A stretch of 64,000 nucleotides of DNA from Allobosea sp. AAP35 (GCF_001295925.1 NZ_LJHQ01000003.1:310001-374000); one strand, 5' to 3'; positions 32,668-42,851 are shown, counted from the first letter of the stretch. Program-made: numbers and translations. Notes: generated by a model from the letters alone, not told the origin.

Positions 32668-33921
32668 TTGACCGAGGGCTCGCGCAACTACGCCATCGTC
32701 ACTGCCGCCTATTGGGGCTTCACCCTAACCGACGGCGCCTTGCGCATGCTCGTTCTGCTGCATTTCTTCCGGCTGGGCTACTCGCCCTTCACGCTCGCCT
32801 TCCTGTTCCTGCTCTACGAGGCGGCCGGCATCGCCGCCAATCTGATCGGCGGCTGGCTTGCCGTGCGCTACGGCATCACCCGTATGCTCGCGATCGGGCT
32901 GGTGACGCAGATCCTCGGCTTCCTGCTGCTCTCGGGCCTGTCGCCCGACTGGACGGCGGCCGCGTCCGTCGCCTGGGTGGTGATGGCGCAGGGCATCTGC
33001 GGCGTCGCCAAGGATCTGACCAAGACGGCCTCGAAATCCGCGATCAAGGTCGCCGAGGCCGCGGCCCGCATTGAAGACGCCGAGGGCCGGCTGTTTCGCT
33101 GGGTCGCTTGGTTCACCGGCTCCAAGAACGCGATGAAGGGCATCGGCTTCTTTCTCGGCGGATTGTTGCTGGAAGCGCTGGGCTTCCGCGGTGCGCTCTG
33201 GGCGATGGCGGCGATGCTGGCGCTGATCCTGTTTGGCGTGCTCACTTTCCTGCCGGCCCAGATGGGCAAGGCCAAGGCGAGCAAATCGGCGCGTGAACTC
33301 TTCGCCAAGAATCGCGCCGTCAACCTGCTGGCTCTGGCCCGCGTCGCGCTGTTTGGCGCCCGCGACGTCTGGTTCGTCGTCGGCGTGCCGGTCTTCCTCT
33401 ACGCCTCGGGCTGGACCTTCACGCTGGTCGGCACCTTCCTGGCGGTCTGGACGATCGGCTACGGCCTGATCCAGGCAGCAGCGCCCGCCTTCATCCGCCG
33501 CAGCCCCGACGGGCTGTCGAGCGAAGTCCCGGCCGCGCGGCTCTGGTCGCTGGCGCTCGCCATCATCCCCTTCGCCATCGCAGCGCTGCTGGCCGGCGGG
33601 GTGGGCTTGCGACCCGATCTCGTGCTCGTCGTGGGCCTGAGCCTGTTCGGCTTCGCCTTCGCGGTGAACTCGTCGGTCCACTCCTATCTGATCCTGGCCT
33701 ATGCCGGGTCGGAGAAGTCGGCCGAGGATGTCGGCTTCTACTATGCCGCCAATGCGCTCGGCCGTTTCCTGGGAACGCTGCTGTCGGGGCTGCTCTACCA
33801 GGCGGGCGGTATCCAAGCCTGCCTGCTCGGTTCGGGGCTGATGCTGGCGGCCTGCTTCATCGCGACGATGGCGCTGCCAGGCCGCGCCGCAGTGACACCG
33901 GTGCGCAGCCAGGCCGGCTGA
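32668..33921 (+). CDS. arsJ: organoarsenical efflux MFS transporter ArsJ
   Basis: 417-residue MFS protein with the ArsJ N-terminus NYAIVTAAYWGFTLTDGALRM and the characteristic cytoplasmic GVAKDLTKTASKSAIK. ArsJ extrudes 1-arseno-3-phosphoglycerate, which then falls apart to arsenate outside the cell. With GAPDH this gives arsenate resistance without reduction. TTG start four bases after the GAPDH stop; the ribosome site is weak, so coupling with GAPDH translation is probable. Confidence 0.93.
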   Translation: MTEGSRNYAIVTAAYWGFTLTDGALRMLVLLHFFRLGYSPFTLAFLFLLYEAAGIAANLIGGWLAVRYGITRMLAIGLVTQILGFLLLSGLSPDWTAAASVAWVVMAQGICGVAKDLTKTASKSAIKVAEAAARIEDAEGRLFRWVAWFTGSKNAMKGIGFFLGGLLLEALGFRGALWAMAAMLALILFGVLTFLPAQMGKAKASKSARELFAKNRAVNLLALARVALFGARDVWFVVGVPVFLYASGWTFTLVGTFLAVWTIGYGLIQAAAPAFIRRSPDGLSSEVPAARLWSLALAIIPFAIAALLAGGVGLRPDLVLVVGLSLFGFAFAVNSSVHSYLILAYAGSEKSAEDVGFYYAANALGRFLGTLLSGLLYQAGGIQACLLGSGLMLAACFIATMALPGRAAVTPVRSQAG

Positions 33922-33956
33922 AGTCGACCCGGTCGGCGCACCTTCTCGCCTGACCG

Positions 33957-34679
33957 TCAGGCGGCGGTTTCGATTCCCTGCTGCCAGCGCGAGATATCGA
34001 TGCGCGCCGTCAGCGGCAGGTGGTCGGAGGCCTTGCGCGCCAGCGGGCTGTCATGGATCGCGAGTTCCGAAATCAATCCTTCCGGCCAGGCCAGGATGCG
34101 GTCGAGCGGCAGCATCGGCCGGCGCGAGGGAAAGCTCGGCGGATGCTTCATGTCGGAAAAATGCGGCACGAGGACATCGAGCGCCGAGCGGCGGCTGCGG
34201 CGCCACTCGTTGAAGTCGCCGAGCAGGATCGTCGGCATCGGCGTCAACTCGAGAAAGGCGTGCAGCAGCGCCGTGGCCTGGTCGATGCGCGAGCGGCGCA
34301 GCAGGCCCAGATGCGCCGCGATCACGCGAAACCGGCCCTCGCCGAGATCGAGTTCGGCGACCACCGCGCCGCGCGGCTCGACGCCAGGCAGCTTCAGCCG
34401 GAAGCGGCGATAGGACAAAGGCTCGCCGCGCACCAAAAGCGCATTGCCGTGCCAGCCATGACCATCGACGACATCGGACTGGACCAGGAGATGCAGGCCG
34501 GTCTCGCGCAAGATCGCGGCCGGGTCGAGCAGCCCGGTGCGCTGTCCAAAGCGGCGATCGACCTCCTGCAGCGCCACCATGTCGGCACCGATCTCGGCGA
34601 GGACCGAGACAATCCGGTCGGGTCGGACGCGGCGATCCGTGCCGCGGCATTTGTGGATGTTGTAGGATGCGACCTTCAC
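33957..34679 (-). CDS. endonuclease/exonuclease/phosphatase family protein
   Basis: 240 residues of the EEP (DNase I-like) fold. MKVASYNIHKC at the N-terminus, LQEVDRR with the metal-binding Glu, the catalytic HLGLLRRSR, LLGDFNEWRR and the C-terminal ASDHLPL are in order. Substrates in the family range from DNA to phosphoinositides, so the function is open. It follows the cardiolipin-synthase-like gene by 19 bp on the same strand. Such EEP-PLD pairs recur and suggest a joint role in phospholipid handling (inference). Confidence 0.88.
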   Translation of the reverse strand: MKVASYNIHKCRGTDRRVRPDRIVSVLAEIGADMVALQEVDRRFGQRTGLLDPAAILRETGLHLLVQSDVVDGHGWHGNALLVRGEPLSYRRFRLKLPGVEPRGAVVAELDLGEGRFRVIAAHLGLLRRSRIDQATALLHAFLELTPMPTILLGDFNEWRRSRRSALDVLVPHFSDMKHPPSFPSRRPMLPLDRILAWPEGLISELAIHDSPLARKASDHLPLTARIDISRWQQGIETAA

Positions 34680-34698
34680 GGGACCTCGCTCATCGCCA

Positions 34699-36126
34699 TC
34701 ACAGATAGGGCATCAGCAGCCGCGCCGCCGCATCACGAATTTTCACGATCGGCCAGCGCGCGTCGATCTGCTCCAGCGTCACGGCACCGCCGCGCTTGCT
34801 GTCGATCAGGCGTGACAGGCGCTGGGCCAGGTCGCCGTCATAGAACTCCATCGTGATCTCGAAGTTCAGGCGCAAGGAGCGGGCATCCCAGTTGGCGCTG
34901 CCGATCAGGCACCAGTGATCGTCCATGGTTGCGAGCTTGGAATGATCGAACGGTCGGGGCGAGCGCCAGATTCGGCAGCCGGCCTTGAGCAGCGGCCGTA
35001 TATGGGCCTGCATCGCCCAGCCCATCAGCCGATGGTTGTTGCGCGCGGGGATGACGATATCCACCGCGACGCCCCGCAGCGCGGCGAGTTGCAGGGCGGT
35101 AATGACCTGTTCGTCGGGCAGGAAATAGGGCGTGGCAATCCGCAGCGACGAGGAGGCACTGTTGATGGCCGACAAGAGGACCATCAGCAGTTGATCGACG
35201 CTCTGGTCGGGGCCCGACGAGATCGTCCGCGCCGGTGCCGACCTGCGGGTCTCGATCGGGGGAAACCACAGCGGACCCTCGAGTATCTCGCCCGTCGAGA
35301 AGGCCCAGTCATCCTGGAAACTGCTCATCACCTGCAGCACGACCGGCCCTTCGACGAGGAAATGGACGTCGCGGACGGGATCGGCCGGGCGCGTCGCCAG
35401 CATGTTCTCCGCCCCGATGTTGAGACCGCCGATGAAAGCGCTGTGACCATCGAGCAGCAGGATCTTCTTGTGCAGCCGCAGGTCGAGGAGCGGCATTTTC
35501 CAGGGCAGCAGCGAATGCAGATAGCGTGCCGCGGGCACGCCGTTGCGGCGCAGCGCGTGATAGGCGCGCGAAAACAGGAAGCCGCCGCCAAATCCGTCGA
35601 TCAGCACCCGTACCGCGACGCCGCGACGATGCGCCCGCGTCAACGCCGCAATGAAGCGCTGACCGAGTTCGTCGTTGCGGAAGATGAAGGTCGAGAGCGC
35701 GATGCTTGTCGTCGCCGCCTCGATCGCCGCCAGCATCTTCGGATAGGCCTCGTCGCCGCAATCCAACACGGCGCTGACGCTGCCGGGCTGCGTATCGGAG
35801 CCGGTGATCTGGCGCACCGCCAGTTGCAGGCTGCCGGTCGGCCCGGCGGGGATCACGACCGTCTCCGGCGCCGCCGGGCCGCCATCATCGGTGCCGCGCA
35901 GGCGCCGGGCGCGGCGCTTCACCCGATTGATGCCGAAGCCCAGATACAAGAGCGGCCCGAACATCGGCGAGAGCCAGGCCAGCCCGATCCAGCCAATCGC
36001 CGCGGGCACGTCGCGCTTGCGCATCAAGGCATGGATCGTCACGACGCCGGCGGTGGCGACATGGCCGACGCTCAGCAGCAGGGGGCCATGATCGACGAGG
36101 CTCGTGGGCAGCGCGGCAAGGTCCAT
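34699..36126 (-). CDS. phospholipase D-like cardiolipin synthase
   Basis: 475 residues. Two N-terminal membrane segments (about residues 10-65) are followed by two PLD domains. Both HxKx4D motifs are intact: HKKILLLD near residue 225 and HSKLATMD near residue 405, each followed by a G-x2-N/N-type stretch (FIGGLN; LIGSANWD). This is the layout of ClsA-type cardiolipin synthases, which join two phosphatidylglycerols at the inner membrane. A minus-strand gene directly upstream of the EEP protein. Confidence 0.9.
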   Translation of the reverse strand: MDLAALPTSLVDHGPLLLSVGHVATAGVVTIHALMRKRDVPAAIGWIGLAWLSPMFGPLLYLGFGINRVKRRARRLRGTDDGGPAAPETVVIPAGPTGSLQLAVRQITGSDTQPGSVSAVLDCGDEAYPKMLAAIEAATTSIALSTFIFRNDELGQRFIAALTRAHRRGVAVRVLIDGFGGGFLFSRAYHALRRNGVPAARYLHSLLPWKMPLLDLRLHKKILLLDGHSAFIGGLNIGAENMLATRPADPVRDVHFLVEGPVVLQVMSSFQDDWAFSTGEILEGPLWFPPIETRRSAPARTISSGPDQSVDQLLMVLLSAINSASSSLRIATPYFLPDEQVITALQLAALRGVAVDIVIPARNNHRLMGWAMQAHIRPLLKAGCRIWRSPRPFDHSKLATMDDHWCLIGSANWDARSLRLNFEITMEFYDGDLAQRLSRLIDSKRGGAVTLEQIDARWPIVKIRDAAARLLMPYL

Positions 36127-36245
36127 GCCGCCCCGATACTATGAAACCGACGCGCTTTGAAATCGGCAAAGACGGGGCGCGCGCCTGGCTCGCCAGAAGG
36201 CGCCGCGATGCGGGTGCCGGCCCGATGCCCGACCCTGCGCCCGTC

Positions 36246-38660
36246 TCAGCCCGCCGCACCGGCCTGGGGCCAGCGCCAATTCCGGATTTCGGGCATATCC
36301 TCGCCATGCTCGCGGATATAGGCCGCATGCGCGATCAGCCGGTCGTGGAAATGCTGGCGCGCCGCTGCCGCATCGGACCCCAGCCCCGGCAGCCGGTCGA
36401 TCGCCGCAATGGCGAGATGGAAGCGGTCGAGCCCGTTCATCACCAGCATGTCGAAGGGCGTCGTGGTGGTGCCTTCCTCCTGGTAGCCATGGACATGAAG
36501 CCCGCCATGGTTGGCGCGGCTGTAGGTCAGCCGGTGAATCAGCTGCGGATAGCCATGGAAGGCAAAGATCACCGGGCGGTCCTGCGTGAACAGCGCATCG
36601 AAATCAGGATCGCTGAGCCCATGCGGATGCTGCTTGCGGCTCTGCAGCGTCATCAAATCGATCACGTTGACGACGCGGATGGAAAGCTGCGGCAGCGCCT
36701 CGCGCAGCAGGGCGGTGGCGGCCAGGGTCTCGATCGTGGGAACGTCGCCGGCACAGGCCATGACGATGTCGGGCTGTGCGCCGCGACGCTCGCTGCCCGC
36801 CCAGTGCCAGATGCCGATGCCGGCTTCGGCATGGCTCGCCGCATCCTCCATGCCCAGCCATTGCGCCGCCGGGGCCTTGCCGGCGACGATGACATTGATG
36901 CGGTCATAGGTCCGCAGGCAATGGTCTGTGACCCAGAGCAGGGTGTTGGCGTCCGGCGGCAGGTAGATGCGGGCCGTGTCGGCCTTCTTGTTGGCGATCA
37001 GGTCGAGAAAGCCCGGATCCTGATGGCTGAAGCCGTTATGGTCCTGCTGCCAGACATGCGAGGTCAGGAGATAGTTCAGCGAGGCGATCGGCACGCGCCA
37101 GGGAATCTCGCGCGAGACCTTCAGCCATTTGGCGTGCTGGTTCACCATCGAATCGACGATGTGGATGAAGGCCTCGTAGCAGGAAAACAGGCCGTGGCGA
37201 CCGGTCAGCAGATAGCCCTCGAGCCAGCCCTGGCAGAGATGCTCGCTCAGCACCTCCATCACCCGCCCCTCGGGCGCCAGATGCACATCCTCGGGCAGGA
37301 CCGCCTCCATCCAGACGCGTTCGGTGACGTCGAACACGGCATCGAGGCGGTTCGACGCCGTCTCATCGGGCCCCATGATGCGGAAATTGCGGGCGTCTGC
37401 GTTGAGCGCGACGACATCCTTCAGGAAGGCGCCCATCACCCGCGTCGCCTCGCCCTTGACGGCGCCCGGTCCGGGCAGCGCGAGCGCGTAGTTGCGATAA
37501 TCCGGCAGGTTCAGCTCGCGCTTCAAGAGCCCGCCATTGGCGTGGGGATTGGCACCCATCCGGCGTGTTCCCAACGGAGCGAGCGCCCGCAATTCGGGCT
37601 TTAGCCGGCCATCGGGCTCAAACAGCGTCTCGGGCTGGTAGCCGGCCATCCACGCTTCGAGCAGCTCCAGGTGGGCCGCATCGCCGCGCGCATTGGCGAT
37701 CGGCACCTGATGCGAGCGCCAGAAGCCCTCGACCTTCTTGTTGTCGACGGTCTTGGGCCCGGTCCAGCCCTTGGGGCTGCGCAGCACGATCATCGGCCAG
37801 CGCGGGCGTGTCCTGGCGCCTTCTCCGGCTCGCGCGTTCGCCTGGATCGCATGGATCCGGTCGCAGACGATGTCCAGCGTGCCGGCCATCTGCTGGTGCA
37901 TGGGCTCCGCCTCGCTGCCCTCGACGAAGAAGGGCTCATAGCCGTAGCCGACGAGCAGGCTGCGCAACTCCTCGGCGGGCATGCGGGCCAGGATCGTCGG
38001 GTTGGCGATCTTGTAGCCGTTCAGATGCAGGATCGGCAGCACGGCGCCGTCATGCACCGGATCGAGGAACTTGCTCGAATGCCAGGCGGCGGCGAGCGGC
38101 CCGGTTTCGGCCTCGCCATCGCCGATGACGCAGGCGACGATCAGTTCGGGATTGTCGAAGGCAGCGCCGAAAGCATGCACCAGAGCGTAGCCGAGTTCGC
38201 CGCCTTCATGGATCGAACCCGGCGTCTCCGGCGCGGCGTGGCTGGGGATGCCGCCGGGAAAGGAAAACTGCCGGAACAGCTTGCGCAGCCCCTCGGTGTC
38301 CTGCGTGATGTCGGGATAGGTCTCCGTGTAGGAGCCTTCGAGATAGGTGTTGGCGACCATGCCCGGCCCGCCATGGCCCGGCCCGCAGACATAGAGGATG
38401 TCGAGGTCGCGAGCCGCGATGACCCGGTTGAGATGCGCGTAGATGAAGTTCAGCCCCGGCGTCGTGCCCCAATGGCCGAGCAGGCGCGGCTTGACGTGCT
38501 CCGGTTTTAGCGGCTCGCGCAGCAGCGGGTTGTCGAGCAGGTAGATCTGGCCGACCGAAAGGTAATTCGCCGCGCTCCAGTAGCGGTGGATCAGCGAAAG
38601 CTCTTCCGGGTTCAGCGTCGCTGGGCTCGGCGGGGTCTGGCTCTGCATGGCTTGGCTCAT
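36246..38660 (-). CDS. xfp: xylulose-5-phosphate/fructose-6-phosphate phosphoketolase
   Basis: TPP enzyme splitting xylulose-5-phosphate (or fructose-6-phosphate) with phosphate to acetyl phosphate and glyceraldehyde-3-phosphate (or erythrose-4-phosphate). 804 residues, usual length. [17 protein letters not shown] near residue 65, [20 protein letters not shown] and the TPP/Mg motif [19 protein letters not shown] are all present. ATG 38660 has an AAGGA-type site. It may serve a carbon-conserving acetyl-CoA route with acetate kinase or phosphotransacetylase, which are not in this window. Confidence 0.95.
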   Translation of the reverse strand: MSQAMQSQTPPSPATLNPEELSLIHRYWSAANYLSVGQIYLLDNPLLREPLKPEHVKPRLLGHWGTTPGLNFIYAHLNRVIAARDLDILYVCGPGHGGPGMVANTYLEGSYTETYPDITQDTEGLRKLFRQFSFPGGIPSHAAPETPGSIHEGGELGYALVHAFGAAFDNPELIVACVIGDGEAETGPLAAAWHSSKFLDPVHDGAVLPILHLNGYKIANPTILARMPAEELRSLLVGYGYEPFFVEGSEAEPMHQQMAGTLDIVCDRIHAIQANARAGEGARTRPRWPMIVLRSPKGWTGPKTVDNKKVEGFWRSHQVPIANARGDAAHLELLEAWMAGYQPETLFEPDGRLKPELRALAPLGTRRMGANPHANGGLLKRELNLPDYRNYALALPGPGAVKGEATRVMGAFLKDVVALNADARNFRIMGPDETASNRLDAVFDVTERVWMEAVLPEDVHLAPEGRVMEVLSEHLCQGWLEGYLLTGRHGLFSCYEAFIHIVDSMVNQHAKWLKVSREIPWRVPIASLNYLLTSHVWQQDHNGFSHQDPGFLDLIANKKADTARIYLPPDANTLLWVTDHCLRTYDRINVIVAGKAPAAQWLGMEDAASHAEAGIGIWHWAGSERRGAQPDIVMACAGDVPTIETLAATALLREALPQLSIRVVNVIDLMTLQSRKQHPHGLSDPDFDALFTQDRPVIFAFHGYPQLIHRLTYSRANHGGLHVHGYQEEGTTTTPFDMLVMNGLDRFHLAIAAIDRLPGLGSDAAAARQHFHDRLIAHAAYIREHGEDMPEIRNWRWPQAGAAG

Positions 38661-38814
38661 GACGATGTCCTTCGCGGTTGCCGGCGGAAGGGACCACGCC
38701 GTCTGGCCGCGCGCCCTGATCCAGCGCAATCACCGTCGAATGGCGCGAGCCCTGATCGCGGGATCGCGGCACCCGTCGTATAGCTGCGCAACTGCAGCGA
38801 ATCGCGAGAGTTCC

Positions 38815-39027
38815 ATGTCCAAGCTCTGCCAGTTCACCTCGCCCGCCGACGGCAAGCCCGTCTACGTCAACCCCGATCAGGTCAGCGCGGTCTACACCTT
38901 CAAGGGCCAGCCGCCCGACACGATCATCGCCTTCGGCAAGGATTTCCTGCTCGGCGTCCGCGAAAGCCTCGACGAGACAGTCGCGCGGCTCGACGCGGCA
39001 AGAGCGCAGCGCGAGCCGGGCGACTGA
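38815..39027 (+). CDS. small hypothetical protein
   Basis: 70 residues, divergent from phosphoketolase by 154 bp. The sequence looks like a compact beta-rich fold (VYVNPDQVSAVY, DTIIAFGKDFLLGV) ending in a charged helix. I do not recognise a family. Start is ATG 38815; the frame is open upstream to 38647, but that part is antisense to the phosphoketolase leader. Codon use matches neighbours, so it is probably a real gene. Confidence 0.6.
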   Translation: MSKLCQFTSPADGKPVYVNPDQVSAVYTFKGQPPDTIIAFGKDFLLGVRESLDETVARLDAARAQREPGD

Positions 39028-39218
39028 CGACCCACCGGGCAGTGCGGCCAGTCAGCCTTGCTCGCGCGCGCGACGTCGGCAGTTTTGCCGCTCGGGCTTG
39101 CGCCAACGGGGCTGCCGGGGGGCACGCCACCTCGGTAAGACAGACGGCGCGGCGACGACTGCTGCGCCGCGATCACGCGACAGAATCGCGACAAGAAGAG
39201 AGAACAGGGACAGAAACG

Positions 39219-40136
39219 ATGACCGAACCCTATAAGGGCATCCTGCCGATCGCCCCGACCATCTTTCACGACAATGGCGATCTCGATCTCGACGGCAACC
39301 GACGGGTCATGGACCTGATGGTCGATCAGGGTGTCGACGGCATCTGCATCCTGGCCAACTTCTCCGAACAATTCCTGCTGACCGATGATGAGCGCGACCA
39401 GGTGATGCGGCTTTCGCTGGAGCAGGTCGCCGGCCGCGTGCCGGTGATTGTCACCACCTCGCATTTCTCGACGCGCATCGCCGCGAGCCGTGCCAAGGCA
39501 GCAGCGGACGCCGGCGCGAAGATGCTGATGATGATGCCGCCCTATCACGGCGCCCTCCTGAAAGCCGACGAGCAGGGCATGATCGAGCATTTCAAGCAGG
39601 TCGCCGATGCCTGCGGCATCCCCATCATCCTGCAGGACGCGCCGCTCTCGGGCGTCACGCTCACCGTGCCCTTCATGATCCGCCTCGCCAGGGAGGTGCC
39701 GCTCGTCCGCTACTTCAAGATCGAGGTCGCCGGCACCGCCAACAAGCTGCGCGCGCTGATCGAGGCCGGCGGCGAGGCGGTCGCCGGGCCCTTCGACGGC
39801 GAGGAGGCGATCACCCTGATGGCCGATCTCGACGCCGGCGCCACCGGCACGATGACATCAGCGATGATCCCCGATCTGATCAAGCCGATCCTCACCGCCC
39901 ATGCCGAAGGCGACCGCGAGCAGGCGGCGGCGCTCTATGCGAGGGTGCTGCCGATCATCAATTACGAGAACCGCCAGTGCGGGTTGCGCTCGGCCAAGGC
40001 GGTGATGAAGGAGGGCGGGGTCATCAAGAGCGAGGCCGTGCGGCACCCGTTGACCCCGCTGCATCCCAAGACCCGCGAAGGCCTGATCGAACTGGCGCGC
40101 GCGCTCGATCCGTTGGCCCTGCGCTGGGCGAAGTAG
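39219..40136 (+). CDS. DapA-family lyase, L-2-keto-3-deoxyarabonate dehydratase-like
   Basis: 305-residue class I aldolase-fold protein. The Schiff-base lysine is K167 in RYFKIEV. Where true DapA has a catalytic tyrosine in a YNVP-like motif, this has ILQDAP (residues 137-142), as in 2-keto-3-deoxyarabonate dehydratases. It would convert a 2-keto-3-deoxy sugar acid towards 2-oxoglutarate semialdehyde or cleave it. AGGGA lies about 9 nt upstream of ATG 39219. It is monocistronic and ends at a strong hairpin shared with the convergent hydrolase. Confidence 0.82.
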   Translation: MTEPYKGILPIAPTIFHDNGDLDLDGNRRVMDLMVDQGVDGICILANFSEQFLLTDDERDQVMRLSLEQVAGRVPVIVTTSHFSTRIAASRAKAAADAGAKMLMMMPPYHGALLKADEQGMIEHFKQVADACGIPIILQDAPLSGVTLTVPFMIRLAREVPLVRYFKIEVAGTANKLRALIEAGGEAVAGPFDGEEAITLMADLDAGATGTMTSAMIPDLIKPILTAHAEGDREQAAALYARVLPIINYENRQCGLRSAKAVMKEGGVIKSEAVRHPLTPLHPKTREGLIELARALDPLALRWAK

Positions 40137-40156
40137 CCAACGCCCCCCGCATTCGC

Positions 40157-40192
40157 AGGGCGCCATGCCGCCGATCGACGGCATGGCGCCCT
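40157..40192. terminator. bidirectional hairpin between convergent genes
   Basis: AGGGCGCCATGCCG and CGGCATGGCGCCCT form a 14-bp perfect stem with an 8-nt loop (CCGATCGA). It lies exactly between two convergent genes. There is no long U-run, but the stem is strong on both strands. Confidence 0.75.
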
Positions 40193-40223
40193 GAGGCGTC
40201 GCGATGGCCTCGGTCGTCGCCGA

Positions 40224-41054
40224 TCAGGCCTGGATGAAGGCGAGCAGATCCGGGTTCACCACCTCGGGATGGGTGGTGCACATCCCGTGCGGCAGGCCTG
40301 CATAGGTCTTCAGTGTGCCGTGCTTGAGCAGCTTGATCGCCAGCAGCGCCGAGTCGGCGATCGGCACGATCTGGTCGTCCTCGCCATGCATGACCAGCAC
40401 GGGAACATCGATCGCCTTCAGATCCTCGGTGAAATCGGTTTCCGAGAAGGCCTTGATGCAGTCGTAATGCGCCTTGGCGCCGCCCATCATGCCCTGCCGC
40501 CACCAGTTGTCGATGACACCTTGCGAGACCTTGGCGCCGTCGCGGTTGAAGCCGTAGAACGGGCCCGCGGGCACATCGACATAGAACTGCGCGCGATTGG
40601 CGACCAGCGCTTCACGGAAGCCGTCGAAGACCTCGATCGGCAGACCGCCGGGATTGCTCTCCGACTTGACCATGACCGGCGGCACGGCGCCGATCAGCAC
40701 GGCCTTGGCGACGCGGCCGGTCTCGGCGCGGGCGACATAATGCGCGACCTCGCCGCCGCCGGTGGAATGGCCGATATGGATGGCGTTCTTCAGGTCGAGC
40801 GCGGCGGCGAGCTCGGCGACGTCGGCTGCATAGGTGTCCATCTCGTTGCCGGTCGCGGTCTGCGTCGAGCGGCCATGGCCGCGGCGGTCATGCGCGATCA
40901 CCCGGAAGCCCTTGTGGAGGAAATAGAGCATCTGGTTGTCCCAATCGTCGGCACTCAGCGGCCAACCATGATGGAACACGATGGGCTGAGCGTCCTTCGG
41001 ACCCCAGTCCTTGTAGAAGATCTCGGTGCCGTCCTTCGTGGTGATCGTGCTCAT
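40224..41054 (-). CDS. alpha/beta hydrolase, non-heme chloroperoxidase-like
   Basis: 276-residue alpha/beta hydrolase. Oxyanion motif [11 protein letters not shown], nucleophile Ser97 in GHSTGGGE, acid in HGEDDQIVP and His in LPHGMCTTH complete the triad. This pattern is that of cofactor-free haloperoxidases/perhydrolases, which act physiologically as esterases or lactonases. AAGGAA precedes ATG 41054. It is divergent from a GlxA-type regulator by 123 bp, which probably controls it. Confidence 0.9.
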   Translation of the reverse strand: MSTITTKDGTEIFYKDWGPKDAQPIVFHHGWPLSADDWDNQMLYFLHKGFRVIAHDRRGHGRSTQTATGNEMDTYAADVAELAAALDLKNAIHIGHSTGGGEVAHYVARAETGRVAKAVLIGAVPPVMVKSESNPGGLPIEVFDGFREALVANRAQFYVDVPAGPFYGFNRDGAKVSQGVIDNWWRQGMMGGAKAHYDCIKAFSETDFTEDLKAIDVPVLVMHGEDDQIVPIADSALLAIKLLKHGTLKTYAGLPHGMCTTHPEVVNPDLLAFIQA

Positions 41055-41177
41055 CGTCGCGTTCCTTCGGCTCTCAAGGGCGGCAGGAGCGTCGCCCTTC
41101 GATATGGACGTTATAGGGCTCGCCATGCAGGATGGCGCTTGGCAGAACCGACAATGTACCGTGGCAAAACTGACAAG

Positions 41178-42164
41178 ATGACGACAGACACGACCATCGC
41201 TGCCGAGATCGGCATCGTTCTCTATCCCGACGTCCAGCTCGCGGCCGTCCATGGGCTGACGGACCTGTTCCGCATCGCCGGCGAGATGAGCGAGGCCAGT
41301 GCTGGGCCCGGCGCACGGGTCATCCGTGTGACGCACTGGCAGCAGAGCGGCAAACAGGCGCAGATCGTCTGCGTCTACGACAGTCATCCGGGCACGCCGC
41401 ATGCGCCGGGCCATCTGATCGCGCCGCCGAGCCTGATCATGCCCGCGAAGATGCAGCCGATGGATGGTTTTGCCGCGTGGCTGTCGGAGCGACATGCCGC
41501 AGGAACGACACTCTGCTCGGTTTGCGCCGGGGCCTTCGTGCTGGGTGAGACGGGCCTGCTCGAAGGCCGCCCGGCCACGACCCACTGGGCCTTCGCGGAG
41601 GCGCTGGCGGCGCGCTTTCCGGCGATACGCGTCGAGACCGACAGGATGGTCATCGACGACGGCGACATCATCACGGCCGGCGGCATTCTCGCCTGGGCGG
41701 ATCTCGGCCTGACGCTGGTCGAGCGGCTGCTGGGGCCCAGCATCATGCTGGCCACGGCGCGCTTCCTCCTGGTCGATCCGCCGGGGCGCTCGCAGCTTCC
41801 CTATGGCGGCTTCGTGCCCCGCCTCGACCATGGCGATGCCGCTATTCTCAAGGTCCAGCACTGGCTCCAGGCGACTGGTGCCAAAGACCATGCCGTGCCC
41901 GGGCTAGCGCAGAGGGCCGGGCTGGAGGAGCGCACCTTCCTGCGCCGCTTCCGAAAGGCAACCTCGTTGCGCCCGACCGAATACGCCCAGCAGATTCGCA
42001 TCACGAAAGCGCGCGAGGCGCTGGAGCAGAGTCGGCGCCCGGTCGCGCAGATCGCCTGGGAGGTCGGCTATGGCGATGCCGCAGCCTTCCGCAAGCTGTT
42101 CCAGCGCGTCACCGGCCTGTCGCCGGCCGACTACCGGCACCGCTTCGGGGTGGCCGCCGGGTGA
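41178..42164 (+). CDS. GlxA-type transcriptional regulator (DJ-1/PfpI + AraC)
   Basis: 328 residues. The N-terminal DJ-1/PfpI-like domain (about 10-190) has the nucleophile-elbow segment [17 protein letters not shown]. The C-terminal AraC domain (about 225-325) has two helix-turn-helix units, including [20 protein letters not shown] and the ending [13 protein letters not shown] 41178 is preferred; one at 41154 would add eight residues. It lies divergent from the chloroperoxidase-like hydrolase and is its most likely activator. Confidence 0.9.
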   Translation: MTTDTTIAAEIGIVLYPDVQLAAVHGLTDLFRIAGEMSEASAGPGARVIRVTHWQQSGKQAQIVCVYDSHPGTPHAPGHLIAPPSLIMPAKMQPMDGFAAWLSERHAAGTTLCSVCAGAFVLGETGLLEGRPATTHWAFAEALAARFPAIRVETDRMVIDDGDIITAGGILAWADLGLTLVERLLGPSIMLATARFLLVDPPGRSQLPYGGFVPRLDHGDAAILKVQHWLQATGAKDHAVPGLAQRAGLEERTFLRRFRKATSLRPTEYAQQIRITKAREALEQSRRPVAQIAWEVGYGDAAAFRKLFQRVTGLSPADYRHRFGVAAG

Positions 42165-42194
42165 GCGAGCGTTCAAAGCTGCCCAAAAGCCCGC

Positions 42195-42851
42195 TCAATG
42201 CCCGCGCAAAACCCGCTGCTGCGCCAGCCGCACCGCAGCGGGGATCGGCGCGATCACCGGGATGGCAAAGCGCAGATTGAGCGATTGCGCCGCCTGGCCG
42301 AGCGGTCCGCCGCCAATGACCAGGGCCTGGGCGCCCATCGTCTCGATGGCCTCCGCACAGGCCTCGGCCAGCGCCTCCACCAATGTCGCATGATCGGCCA
42401 TCACCGCATGCACGTCCCCCTTCGTCAGCGCGACGCCCCGGAAGGTCGCGCCATGGCCATAGGCCTGGGCGAGCTTCGTGATCGAGGTCACGAGATCGGG
42501 CGTGGTCGTCACCACCGCGAAGGGCCGCCGGCCCGAGCCGGCCTCCGCCATGCCGGCCTCGGCGATGCCGGTGACCGGGCAAGAGAGGCGCAGCCGCAGC
42601 GCCGCCAGCCCGGGATCGCCGAAGGCCGAGATGATGACGCCATCGGGCAGGGCGGTGGTGATCGCGCCCGTCAGCGCCTGCATGGCCTTGGCCGCCTGCG
42701 CCAGCGCCTCTTCATCGGTGATGAGCCGCACCCCGTAAGGCGCGCTCATTGCTTCGATCACCGTGCCGGCGGCCGCCGCCGCCTGGGCGATGGCGCGCAT
42801 CATGCCGGTGGTGCCGGCATCGGTGTTGGGGTTGATCAGGAGCAGGCGCAT
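42195..42851 (-). CDS. Asp/Glu/hydantoin racemase family protein lacking both catalytic cysteines
   Basis: 218 residues with the family start MRLLLINPNTDAGTTGMM. The two catalytic cysteines of hydantoin/allantoin racemases align with A76 (ISAFGDPGL) and G181 (VIGGGPLG), so cysteine-based racemisation cannot work as in the classical enzymes. It may be a decarboxylase/isomerase-like variant or a binding protein. It is followed upstream on the same strand, after 189 bp, by a PuuE-like deacetylase, suggesting a purine/hydantoin setting. Confidence 0.85.
   Translation of the reverse strand: MRLLLINPNTDAGTTGMMRAIAQAAAAAGTVIEAMSAPYGVRLITDEEALAQAAKAMQALTGAITTALPDGVIISAFGDPGLAALRLRLSCPVTGIAEAGMAEAGSGRRPFAVVTTTPDLVTSITKLAQAYGHGATFRGVALTKGDVHAVMADHATLVEALAEACAEAIETMGAQALVIGGGPLGQAAQSLNLRFAIPVIAPIPAAVRLAQQRVLRGH

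Noticed and set aside
20754-33921. Arsenic island as a recent mobile element
   Set aside because: No transposase, integrase, terminal repeats or tRNA border were found, and base composition looks like the surroundings by eye.
36141-37604. 487-codon plus-strand frame opposite phosphoketolase
   Set aside because: Shadow of the phosphoketolase gene, no ribosome site or domain.
40269-41177. Upstream extension of the GlxA-type regulator to 631 codons
   Set aside because: The extension is antisense to the chloroperoxidase-like hydrolase; the DJ-1 domain begins right after ATG 41178.
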